NCBI GenBank assembly: GCA_024653865.1
Contig: JANLHD010000140.1
Span: 1 to 6,440 of the forward strand
Length of the DNA: 6,440 bases
DNA from: an archaeon
GTDB taxonomy: Archaea > Iainarchaeota > Iainarchaeia > Iainarchaeales > Iainarchaeaceae
Reading direction: 5' to 3'
Part shown: positions 1-5,758 of the stretch, piece by piece
How positions within the stretch are numbered: position 1 is the stretch's first letter
Layout of the letters: each line of letters starts with the position of its first letter
The notes under the pieces: model-generated
Databases searched by the model: none
Seen by the model: the letters and a program-made list of their open reading frames with translations, nothing else
What the model was told of the DNA's origin: nothing
Made by a program: the position numbers and the translations under genes

Positions 1-835
1 TTATCAATAGTTTCGTGATTTTGTTGCCAAAGAATTTTGGTATCATTCCTGGGGTAAAATTTATTTCAACCAATTTTTGGGACTCCTTTGTCAGGAGAAA
101 ATCCACGCTGCATATATCAGCCCCCAAAAGCTTTGCCGCGGAAAGCGCCATTTGCCTCGTGTCCTCGGAGAGTTCCACGAATTCCGCGCTTCCGCCAATG
201 CTCACATTTGCGCGCCACTCGCCCTCCCCGCCTTTGCGGCGTATGCCAACCACATTATCGCCTATGACGAGTGCGCGGTAATCGGTTGCCTCGGAGGGAA
301 CGAATTCCTGGGTGGAAATGAATTCATCAAATACGCGCAGTGTTTCAAGGATGGGCTTGAATTCGGCTTCGGAGTTCACGAGCATTACGCCCCTGCCGCC
401 AAAGCCGCTGAGCAATTTCACAACCGCGGGAAAGCCGGTTCGCTTCACGATTTTTGCGGCGACTTCAGGGGCGACCGTGATTGCAGAATCCGGCACCGGG
501 ACTCCGATTGAACTCACGACTTTTATGGTGTAAAATTTGTGGTTGCACACCTGGAATGCCTCGGCGGAACTTTGCACATAGGCGCCGGAATTTTCCAAAA
601 TGTCGAGGACCATTTCCGCGAGTACGAAATCCTCGCCAAATGCCCTAACCCAAACAACGTCGAACTCGCCGAGGTCGCTGTTCTTGTAATAAATTTTTGT
701 GCCTCCCTCCCTGCATTCAATCCTTATTTTGTTCAGGGGCACGAACAGGGTGGAATCGAACTTTTTCTGTGCCTCGCCTATGATTAGCGGCTTGACGTCG
801 TTTCCGGAGGCTCCGCTTATTATGCAGATGTTCAT
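1..835 (-). CDS. RimK-type ATP-grasp ligase, apparently catalytically intact (3' end beyond window)
   Basis: The frame is open from an ATG at 835 to the left edge: 278 codons seen, no stop. RimK-family enzymes use ATP to form an acyl-phosphate and ligate an amino acid (often glutamate) to a carboxyl group of a protein, peptide or cofactor. Visible marks: NHK near residue 98-100 opening the ATP-grasp domain, the ATP lysine K140 followed by the glycine-rich loop GFGGRGV (144-150), DYR at 185-187, WRANVSIGG (207-215), and the metal-binding set D245 in SVDF, E257 and N259 in VEINFTPGM. All expected catalytic positions are present. The start is supported by an ATGA overlap with the upstream gene's stop and by GGTGA 7 nt before the ATG. 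It is the last visible gene of a three-gene operon. The substrate cannot be read: MptN, CofF, LysX and RimK share this fold, so no symbol is given. Family call strong, substrate unknown. Confidence 0.9.
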   Translation of the reverse strand, partial: MNICIISGASGNDVKPLIIGEAQKKFDSTLFVPLNKIRIECREGGTKIYYKNSDLGEFDVVWVRAFGEDFVLAEMVLDILENSGAYVQSSAEAFQVCNHKFYTIKVVSSIGVPVPDSAITVAPEVAAKIVKRTGFPAVVKLLSGFGGRGVMLVNSEAEFKPILETLRVFDEFISTQEFVPSEATDYRALVIGDNVVGIRRKGGEGEWRANVSIGGSAEFVELSEDTRQMALSAAKLLGADICSVDFLLTKESQKLVEINFTPGMIPKFFGNKITKLLI

Positions 836-1671
836 TTTCCCTTCACCACCGATTCGTAATGTGAGGCGACCTTTTCGTACATGTTCTTGCTAAGGGTCTC
901 GTTGAACATGTTAAAGTCAATGCGCGTGCGCACGTTGGTAACCTTGCCTTCTATTATTTTCACGACCCCGATGTCCACTCCGCACACCTTTGCGGCCTTG
1001 ATCGCCATTTCCCTGTGCTCATCCGAGAGCTTTACGGACACGGGTTTTTTTGAGTGGGAGAGGTCCTTTTCCACCCACTTTCTCTTTATGCTGAAAACTT
1101 CCTCCCCGATTACCAGGCTCTGGTCAACATCCCCTTCGATGTACTCTTGGATTGTGATTGCGTCTATTTTGACGGAAATGCTCTTTACAAACGAGCGCAA
1201 GGAGCGTTCCGATTCCAATAGCACGGAATTGGTTTTTTTTAGCCCGACAAAGGTCTTGACAATCATCGGGTAGGAAAACGCCTTGAGAGAGGATTCGATT
1301 GTTTCCTTGTCCGCAAGAATGTCGGTTTTTGGTATCTTCACGCCCTTGGAGTTTAAGGTCGAGTACATGTAGGGCTTGTTTGAAAGTATGTAATACGAGG
1401 TTGGCTTTAGCTGGCAGTAGGTGCCCATGTCCACGAGTTCGCTCAAAAATGGCTCGGCAAAGAGGGTGAACTCCGCGGGAAGGGAGAGAAAAACGGAATT
1501 GTATTCTTCGAAAGGCTTTTGGTCATGGAATATGCTTGAAACGTTTTTTTCAACTATGACGCCAACGCTTCCGACGTCGACAAAATCCGCCGAGAGCTTG
1601 CGCGCCTTGAATGCATCGAGCAGTTTTTTTATGTCCTCGGACCTGGTTTCTGCGATAATTGCGACGTCCAT
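832..1671 (-). CDS. Degenerate RimK-like ATP-grasp homologue (probable pseudoenzyme)
   Basis: 279 aa. It lines up along most of its length with the ATP-grasp encoded downstream: SNKPYM at 97-102 matches NHKFYT, YPMIVKT (134-140) keeps the ATP lysine K139, VIQ-type strand TIQEYIEGDVDQSLVIG (173-189) matches QEFVPSEATDYRALVIG, and LSDEHREMAIKAAKVCG (215-231) matches LSEDTRQMALSAAKLLG. Key residues are lost: the glycine-rich loop reads GLKKTNSV (143-150), the DYR arginine is serine, the RAN motif is absent, the metal aspartate position reads GVVKI (235-239), and the E-x-N pair reads RIDFN (250-254). I infer a non-catalytic or strongly altered paralogue, perhaps a partner subunit. A start at 1764 would extend it 31 aa into the preceding gene; ATG 1671 is preferred because a Shine-Dalgarno-like site precedes it and the family's first beta strand (VAIIAE) begins there. 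It starts 7 nt after the upstream stop and overlaps the downstream start by ATGA. Confidence 0.85.
   Translation of the reverse strand: MDVAIIAETRSEDIKKLLDAFKARKLSADFVDVGSVGVIVEKNVSSIFHDQKPFEEYNSVFLSLPAEFTLFAEPFLSELVDMGTYCQLKPTSYYILSNKPYMYSTLNSKGVKIPKTDILADKETIESSLKAFSYPMIVKTFVGLKKTNSVLLESERSLRSFVKSISVKIDAITIQEYIEGDVDQSLVIGEEVFSIKRKWVEKDLSHSKKPVSVKLSDEHREMAIKAAKVCGVDIGVVKIIEGKVTNVRTRIDFNMFNETLSKNMYEKVASHYESVVKGK
843..850 (-). promoter_or_regulatory. Shine-Dalgarno site of the intact ATP-grasp gene
   Basis: On the minus strand GGTGGTGA precedes the ATG at 835, with a 7-nt spacer after the GGTGA core. It matches the archaeal anti-Shine-Dalgarno sequence and lies inside the last codons of the upstream gene. 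Together with the ATGA overlap it supports translational coupling and fixes this start. Confidence 0.65.
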
Positions 1672-1672
1672 T

Positions 1673-1687
1673 GGGAAATCACTTCCC
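1673..1687 (-). promoter_or_regulatory. Shine-Dalgarno hairpin at the junction of operon genes 1 and 2
   Basis: The minus strand reads GGGAAGTGATTTCCC just before the ATG at 1671. AAGTGAT (1684-1678) fits the archaeal Shine-Dalgarno consensus in 6 of 7 bases with a 6-nt spacer. GGGAA and TTCCC can pair into a 5-bp stem whose 5-nt loop is GTGAT, so loop and stem contain both the ribosome site and the TGA stop of the upstream gene. A ribosome finishing the upstream gene would melt it. The sequence is plain; the coupling role is inferred. Confidence 0.45.
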
Positions 1688-3304
1688 TTTCCCGCTCTTT
1701 TCCTTGGCGTCCTTCTCCTTTTCCGAAAAGCGTGAGGGCATTTTTGCGTCCGGCTTTTGGCCATTAACCTTTTGGTCTATGGATGCGCTCTTGTCGAGTT
1801 TCTGCTTTTGCCTTGAGGTGGTGAGGTCGGGCCTCCAAACGTGCTTTGCTTTGTCCTCCTTGATTTTTGGCAGAAGGTGTTCGGAAATTATTTCATTTAG
1901 CATGTTGCGCTGACGGAACTGCCTCTTCAAGTAACGCTCGAAGGACTTTGAGAGGTTTTTGTATGAGGAAACGTCGCCGTATATGAGGCCTTCGTTGAGG
2001 CGCCAGAATGCACTTGTCCCTTTTTGTGCGAACACGATGTAGCCGCGGGAAATATCGTACTCGTCCATTGCGTCCTCGAGCAGCCGATGGTTCACGAGGT
2101 AAACGCCCGCTGTCTGTTCGCTCGGGTCCATCACAATGAGTTCCTCGCCCTCGACTCCGACGCAAAGGACGTAGTGCCCGGACTTGCTTTGCTTTGTCGG
2201 GAAGAGCACCGGTTTTTTGTACCAGAGTATTATGAGTGCCCCTTCAGCAATCCATGCCTTTGCCTCTTCTGCGAGGTCGAATATTTCGTCAAAGCGAATC
2301 AATTGGCCCCTTACCCCCGCATTCGTGAACTTTTTTACTGCCAAAATCAGGTTGTCAGGGTCCGTGCCTCCGGGAACCCTTGTTTTTGCCTCGGTTGCGA
2401 GGTCCTCTTGCCTTATGTTGTAGCCGAAGAATTCAAGCATCATTTTGGCGCTCGCGGGGCCGCAAAAGCTCGGGAGCTGGGGCTCGAAATTTTTCATCAG
2501 GTATTCTATTTGGGTGATGTTGCTGCGGATGCGCTTCACCTGAATCTCTTTTGTCATGAGGTTTTTGTTTGGTATCACATGATTGTACCCTGAATTCATT
2601 TCGATTGTTGCGCCGTGGCTTGTGATGCTTATCACTTCACCTTCCACGTCCCCGATTTTAATCCTCTGGCCGGGCTTTAGAACATTTTTTTCAACATACT
2701 TTGCGAGGAGCGCATTGCTCACGTAATCCTTGAACGAGTATGCGACCAGCGCGGCGAGGAAGAACATTATGGTGAAAACCGTTCCGGCAATTATGGTGTC
2801 AAAGAAGGGCACGGGCTTTGCGTAATAATTGAGTGTGATGCTCACTAGCACGAGGTAGAGAAAAACCTTGATTATGATGAAAACCGTGTTCACCATGTTT
2901 TGGGTGACGCCGAATTCGCTGAAGTATTCTTCCTGCCCAAGGCGGACAAAAAAGCCCCTCAAAATGTCAACCATGAGGTTGATTATGATATAGCCAAGGA
3001 GCAAGAGCAAAAGTATTATGAGGACATTCGGCAGCATTCCCCACACCCTTATGAGCACGTCCTGTGCAAACGCGACCTCGAGCACGCCAAGGGCTATGAT
3101 TGTGAAGATGACGAATATCAGAAGTTCCAAAAGCCTTGCGAGCGAACGCAGGGATGATGGGGAAATGAGCTTTAGCTTGTTGTTTATTCCCTCAAGCAGG
3201 GTTGCCGCCGCCTTTGCCGCCGCAATCCCCATAACAAGGACCACAAGCGCAACAATTAGGTTGTCCGCCATGGCCTGCTCTATTATGCCGATGTATCCTT
3301 CCAC
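1679..3304 (-). CDS. MscS-type channel fused to a C39-like cysteine peptidase domain
   Basis: 541 aa from GTG 3304. About five hydrophobic helices (roughly 16-38, 58-80, 91-113, 140-160, 169-191) are followed by the MscS beta domain (196-256; KPGQRIKIGDVEGEV and the VIPNKNL motif typical of MscS). In place of the usual MscS C-terminal vestibule comes a papain-fold domain (about 264-429): Q277 in PQLPSFCGPAS, nucleophile C281, GGTDPDNL (312-319), H377 in SGHYVLCVGV and D393 in VMDPS, i.e. a complete C39-like oxyanion Gln and Cys-His-Asp set. A basic, lysine-rich, probably disordered tail (about 430-541) ends the protein. MscS topology would put the peptidase in the cytosol, below the pore. The start is uncertain: TTG 3322, TTG 3307, GTG 3304 and ATG 3271 are in frame; GTG is chosen because GGGGGGA lies 9 nt or so upstream. 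It is the first gene of the operon with two ATP-grasps. Domains sure, fusion function unknown. Confidence 0.9.
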   Translation of the reverse strand: MEGYIGIIEQAMADNLIVALVVLVMGIAAAKAAATLLEGINNKLKLISPSSLRSLARLLELLIFVIFTIIALGVLEVAFAQDVLIRVWGMLPNVLIILLLLLLGYIIINLMVDILRGFFVRLGQEEYFSEFGVTQNMVNTVFIIIKVFLYLVLVSITLNYYAKPVPFFDTIIAGTVFTIMFFLAALVAYSFKDYVSNALLAKYVEKNVLKPGQRIKIGDVEGEVISITSHGATIEMNSGYNHVIPNKNLMTKEIQVKRIRSNITQIEYLMKNFEPQLPSFCGPASAKMMLEFFGYNIRQEDLATEAKTRVPGGTDPDNLILAVKKFTNAGVRGQLIRFDEIFDLAEEAKAWIAEGALIILWYKKPVLFPTKQSKSGHYVLCVGVEGEELIVMDPSEQTAGVYLVNHRLLEDAMDEYDISRGYIVFAQKGTSAFWRLNEGLIYGDVSSYKNLSKSFERYLKRQFRQRNMLNEIISEHLLPKIKEDKAKHVWRPDLTTSRQKQKLDKSASIDQKVNGQKPDAKMPSRFSEKEKDAKEKSGKGK

Positions 3305-3330
3305 CAAAATGAATCCCCCCAACCCCGGGT

Positions 3331-3359
3331 TATTAATATGGCTTTTAACGGTTTAAATA
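3331..3359 (-). promoter_or_regulatory. Probable promoter region of the channel/peptidase operon
   Basis: On the minus strand TATTTAAA (3359-3352) is the best TATA-like box and would place initiation near 3330, leaving a 5' leader of about 26 nt that includes the GGGGGGA ribosome site before GTG 3304. A second AT octamer, TATTAATA (3338-3331), would instead give an almost leaderless transcript near 3308. Which is used cannot be settled from sequence alone, and this is the main reason the start codon stays uncertain. Confidence 0.5.
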
Positions 3360-3498
3360 GGTTAGCAATCGTTATTGTGGAACAAAAAATTCGTATTTTT
3401 TTTCTAACTTTTTGTTGGGTTTTTTTAGGGATATTTTTTTTGTAATTTTAGAGGGGAAATAAATGGTGAAGGACGAGTAAACCACGCAACCGTTAGAA
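3360..3498. other. AT-rich divergent intergenic region with four oligo-T tracts and a 5-codon mini-ORF
   Basis: This region lies between two divergent genes. On the plus strand it carries T8 (3396-3403), T5 (3409-3413), T7 (3420-3426) and T8 (3434-3441), any of which could terminate archaeal transcription heading toward guaB, although no plus-strand gene lies upstream. Next comes GAGGGG (3451-3456), a 6-nt spacer and ATG-GTG-AAG-GAC-GAG-TAA (3463-3480), which looks like a ribosome site and a five-residue leader peptide MVKDE. A plus-strand transcript from the palindromic TTTAAA at 3352 would be needed for either to matter to guaB. I see no larger gene here. Confidence 0.35.
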
Positions 3499-3506
3499 TT
3501 ATAAAT
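3499..3506 (+). promoter_or_regulatory. TATA box of guaB (leaderless transcript)
   Basis: TTATAAAT begins 28 nt before the guaB ATG, so initiation about 26 nt downstream of the box centre falls on or next to the start codon. No Shine-Dalgarno sequence precedes the ATG, as expected for a leaderless mRNA. An imperfect inverted repeat AGC-GTAA-GCT (3514-3523) lies between box and start and could overlap RNA polymerase binding. Confidence 0.65.
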
Positions 3507-3526
3507 CATTTAAAGCGTAAGCTATT

Positions 3527-4981
3527 ATGGCAGCAAAACAACCAAAGCTCGAAATCGGGCTTACTTTTGATGACGTTCTGCTTTTGCCCGGCTCTTCTTC
3601 TGTTTCTCCCGGCAAGGCTAATTTGGGCACAAGGCTCACAAAAAAAATCGGTTTGAACATACCGATAATGAGCGCGGCGATGGACACGGTCACCGAGTAC
3701 GGCACCGCGATTGCAATGGCGCAGCAAGGCGGCATCGGAATCATCCACAAGAACCTGACGATTGATGAGCAGGCGGCGCAGGTGGAAAGAGTGAAGCGCG
3801 CCGAGTTCCTCGTGGTCACCAACCCCGTCACCATTTCACAAAAAACAACCATAGGAGAAATCCACGCACTCAAGGCGCAATTCAACGTGCGCAGCTTCCC
3901 CGTAATAGAGAACGGAAAATTGGTTGGAATTGTGACGAACCGCGATTTGGTTTTCGAGGACGATGAATCGAAAACCGCCGAGGAAATAATGACAAAGGAT
4001 TTGGTCACCGCGCCCCCTGGCACAAGCCCCGAGCAGGCGAAGAGCATTCTTCACTCTAACAGGGTTGAAAAGCTCCCGCTCGTGGACTCCAAGGGCGAAC
4101 TAAAAGGCCTCATTACGATTACCGACATCGAGAACACGCAAAAATACCCGCACTCGAACAAGGACAAGAAAGGAAGGCTGGTTGTGGGCGCGAGCATCGG
4201 CGCGAAAGACGAAAAAAGAATTGAGGCGCTTATGGAAAAAGAGGTTGATGTGCTCGTGCTTGACACTTCGCACGGCCACCGCGATGTCGTGGTTGATGCG
4301 GTGAAGAGGTACAAGAAAAATTATGACATTCAATTGATTGCCGGCAACGTCGCAACGTATGAGGGAACAAAAGCGCTGGTGAAGGCGGGCGCCGACTCGG
4401 TGAAGGTCGGGGTTGGGCCTGGGGCAATTTGCACCACTCGCGTGATTGCGGGCGTTTGGGTTCCGCAGATTACCGCGGTGATGGAGGCTGCAAGGGCTGT
4501 GAAGGGCACATCTGTTACAATCATTAGCGATGGCGGAATAAAATACTCGGGCGACATAGTGAAGGCGATTGCGGCGGGCGCGGATTGTGTCATGGTTGGC
4601 TCTATGCTCGCGGGTTGCGAGGAGACGCCTGGAAAAATTGTTTACATGAACAACCGCAAGTTCAAGCAATACCGCGGCATGGGAAGCCTGGGCGCAATGG
4701 AGAGGGGTTCGAAGGAGAGGTACTTCCAGGCGGAGGTCAAGCAAACAAGCAAGCTCGTGCCCGAGGGAATCGAGGGGGTTGTCCCTTACAAGGGCGCGGT
4801 TGCGGAGGTCATTTACCAGTTGACGGGCGGGCTTAGAAGCGGCATGGGCCTCACCGGGGCGGCAACGATTGCAGAGCTGAAGAAAAAGAAGATGGTGAAA
4901 ATAACCGAGGCTGGGCTCAAGGAATCCCACCCGCACGACATCACAATCACCGAAGAGGCGCCGAATTACTCTCCATATTAA
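3527..4981 (+). CDS. guaB: Inosine-5'-monophosphate dehydrogenase
   Basis: 484 aa, the usual length for a CBS-containing IMPDH. It oxidises IMP to XMP with NAD+ in the cytosol, the first committed step to GMP. The N-terminal barrel segment shows LTFDDVLLLPG (12-22) and PIMSAAMDTVTE (46-57). Two CBS domains (about 95-143 and 154-203) interrupt the barrel and in the family bind adenine or guanine nucleotides for regulation. Then DTSHGH (246-251), GNVAT (273-277), the catalytic loop GVGPGAICTTR (295-305) with nucleophile C302 and monovalent-cation ligands, phosphate-binding SDGGI (334-338) and GSMLAG (358-363), YRGMGS (382-387), the flap dyad R398-Y399 and the family C-terminus HPHDITITEEAPNYS. 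Odd point: the loop after the cysteine reads AGVWVPQ, with W311 where GVGVPQ is usual. The gene is monocistronic, with its own TATA box and a T-tract terminator. ATG 3527 is fixed by the leaderless promoter and by family alignment. Confidence 0.98.
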   Translation: MAAKQPKLEIGLTFDDVLLLPGSSSVSPGKANLGTRLTKKIGLNIPIMSAAMDTVTEYGTAIAMAQQGGIGIIHKNLTIDEQAAQVERVKRAEFLVVTNPVTISQKTTIGEIHALKAQFNVRSFPVIENGKLVGIVTNRDLVFEDDESKTAEEIMTKDLVTAPPGTSPEQAKSILHSNRVEKLPLVDSKGELKGLITITDIENTQKYPHSNKDKKGRLVVGASIGAKDEKRIEALMEKEVDVLVLDTSHGHRDVVVDAVKRYKKNYDIQLIAGNVATYEGTKALVKAGADSVKVGVGPGAICTTRVIAGVWVPQITAVMEAARAVKGTSVTIISDGGIKYSGDIVKAIAAGADCVMVGSMLAGCEETPGKIVYMNNRKFKQYRGMGSLGAMERGSKERYFQAEVKQTSKLVPEGIEGVVPYKGAVAEVIYQLTGGLRSGMGLTGAATIAELKKKKMVKITEAGLKESHPHDITITEEAPNYSPY

Positions 4982-4984
4982 GGG

Positions 4985-4994
4985 CGCTTTTTTT
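4985..4994 (+). terminator. Oligo-T terminator of guaB
   Basis: CGC followed by T7 (4988-4994) lies just 6 nt after the guaB TAA. Archaeal RNA polymerase stops at such T runs without needing a hairpin. The hexamer AGGGCG flanks it on both sides (4981-4986 and 4995-5000). Confidence 0.55.
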
Positions 4995-5018
4995 AGGGCG
5001 AGTCGGAAAAATTACGCC

Positions 5019-5038
5019 AAAAAAAATATTTGCAAAAA
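5019..5038 (-). terminator. Oligo-T terminator of the DUF1003 gene
   Basis: Read on the minus strand, T5 (5037-5033) then T8 (5026-5019) follow the stop codon at 5041-5039 directly. Together with the guaB T run this forms a convergent, bidirectional termination region in under 60 nt. Confidence 0.55.
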
Positions 5039-5536
5039 TTATTTGTTGTATTTTCTTGCAAGTTCATTCTGGCTTTCGGAAAGTTCATCCTGCAGCTTCA
5101 ATATTTCGTCCTTGAGCTTTTCAATGTCCTTGGTGAGGGGTTGGGCAGAAATTACTTCCTTCATTTCAAGCACGTCCTTTTGCAGGATTTTTATTTCCCG
5201 CTCGGCCCTGCGGTTTATGTAATAATCCAGCTCCGCCCTCTTCCGGTCCATTTCGGAGGCGCGGTTTTGGCTCATAAGAATTACGGGCGCCTGCAATGCG
5301 GCAATTGTGCTAAGCACCAGGTTGAGCAGGATGAAAGGGTAGGGGTCCCATGGGCGGGCAATGAAAATAAAGGCATTCAAACTCACCCACAATAGCATGA
5401 AAACCAGGAAAAAAATTATGAAATTCCAGCTGCCTGCCTTTAGGGCGACTTCGTCAGCGAGCTTTTCCCCGAAAGTTCTTTTCGAGAAATGCCTCAAATC
5501 CTGGGCTTTGATGTTTTTGCCATCTTGTGATTGCAT
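5039..5536 (-). CDS. DUF1003 family inner-membrane protein with C-terminal coiled coil
   Basis: 165 aa. The signature is clear: a cytosolic N-terminus, GSWNFI (35-40) leading into helix 1 (about 38-59), the short PWDPYPFILLN linker (62-72), helix 2 (about 67-86), then the family motif MSQNRASEMDRKRAELDY (88-105) with INRRAEREI after it. Residues 135-162 are strongly heptad-like and charged, predicting a coiled coil. DUF1003 has no established biochemical role; it is a small two-helix membrane protein found in bacteria and archaea. The ATG at 5536 follows a TATA box by 30 nt, implying a leaderless message, and the gene stands alone, convergent with guaB. The membrane-embedded core is typical; the coiled-coil tail may let it oligomerise or bind a partner (inference). 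Confidence 0.92.
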   Translation of the reverse strand: MQSQDGKNIKAQDLRHFSKRTFGEKLADEVALKAGSWNFIIFFLVFMLLWVSLNAFIFIARPWDPYPFILLNLVLSTIAALQAPVILMSQNRASEMDRKRAELDYYINRRAEREIKILQKDVLEMKEVISAQPLTKDIEKLKDEILKLQDELSESQNELARKYNK

Positions 5537-5558
5537 GCCAAAAATAACCGCAATCTGG

Positions 5559-5566
5559 TATAAAAA
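5559..5566 (-). promoter_or_regulatory. TATA box of the DUF1003 gene
   Basis: On the minus strand TTTTTATA begins 30 nt before ATG 5536, predicting initiation at or next to the start codon. No Shine-Dalgarno site is present. Immediately upstream of the box is a tandem GCAAAA-TT-GCAAAA (5586-5573), where the BRE or an activator could bind. Confidence 0.6.
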
Positions 5567-5728
5567 TTTAGGTTTTGCAATTTTGCGAAAATGGGGTTGC
5601 CAAAAGTCACCTGTTGGAAAAAAAACACTAAAAACCGCACATCCGCAGAGAAATAATTTTCTAAAGTTTTATTTAATCAATAAAAAAAACAACAAAAAAG
5701 AAGCGCAAAATAACGGTTTTACTAATGT

Positions 5729-5736
5729 ATTTATAG
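5729..5736 (+). promoter_or_regulatory. TATA box of the cohesin-like surface protein gene
   Basis: ATTTATAG, with core TTTATA starting at 5730, lies 29 nt before the GTG at 5759. The spacing equals that at guaB and the DUF1003 gene, so the message is probably leaderless. This spacing is the best evidence for the GTG start. Upstream, 5640-5710 is AT-rich with A8 and A6 runs and holds no recognisable gene. Confidence 0.6.
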
Positions 5737-5740
5737 TAGT

Positions 5741-5750
5741 AAAGCGCTTT
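5741..5750. repeat. Perfect 10-bp palindrome AAAGCGCTTT between TATA box and start
   Basis: The palindrome sits 5 nt after the TATA box and 8 nt before the GTG start, where a bound dimeric protein would block RNA polymerase. Its place suggests an operator for the surface protein gene, but a 10-bp palindrome is short and only one copy is seen. Confidence 0.35.
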
Positions 5751-5758
5751 TTCTAAAC

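Noticed and set aside
1233..1240. T8 run (A8 in the coding sense) inside the degenerate ATP-grasp gene, considered as a frameshift that created the loss of the glycine loop
   Set aside because: The loop has the same length as in the intact paralogue and the frame stays family-like on both sides, so substitution rather than a frameshift explains the change.
1672..1764. A longer start (ATG 1764) for the degenerate ATP-grasp gene
   Set aside because: The extra 31 residues are an arginine-rich out-of-frame reading of the lysine-rich tail of the preceding gene, and ATG 1671 has a ribosome site and fits the family N-terminus.
2024..2593. A 189-codon plus-strand ORF opposite the channel/peptidase gene
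   Set aside because: It lies wholly antisense to clear MscS and C39 motifs, lacks a promoter, and has no recognisable domain.
3372..3509. A 45-codon minus-strand ORF (MIYNSNGCVV...) across the divergent intergenic region, considered as a possible precursor peptide for the ATP-grasp operon
   Set aside because: It has no ribosome site or well-placed TATA box, overlaps the guaB promoter, and its lysine-rich second half simply reads the A runs opposite the T tracts.
4100..4936. A 278-codon minus-strand ORF opposite guaB
   Set aside because: It is rich in His, Arg and Asn with no recognisable domain, an antisense shadow of the strongly conserved IMPDH gene.
5591..5656. A 21-codon plus-strand ORF (MGLPKVTCWK...) in the second intergenic region
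   Set aside because: No ribosome site or TATA box at the right distance, and the composition reflects the local A runs.
5361..5756. A 131-codon plus-strand ORF spanning the start of the DUF1003 gene and the intergenic region
   Set aside because: Half is antisense to DUF1003 and the rest is a lysine/asparagine-rich reading of AT-rich intergenic DNA.
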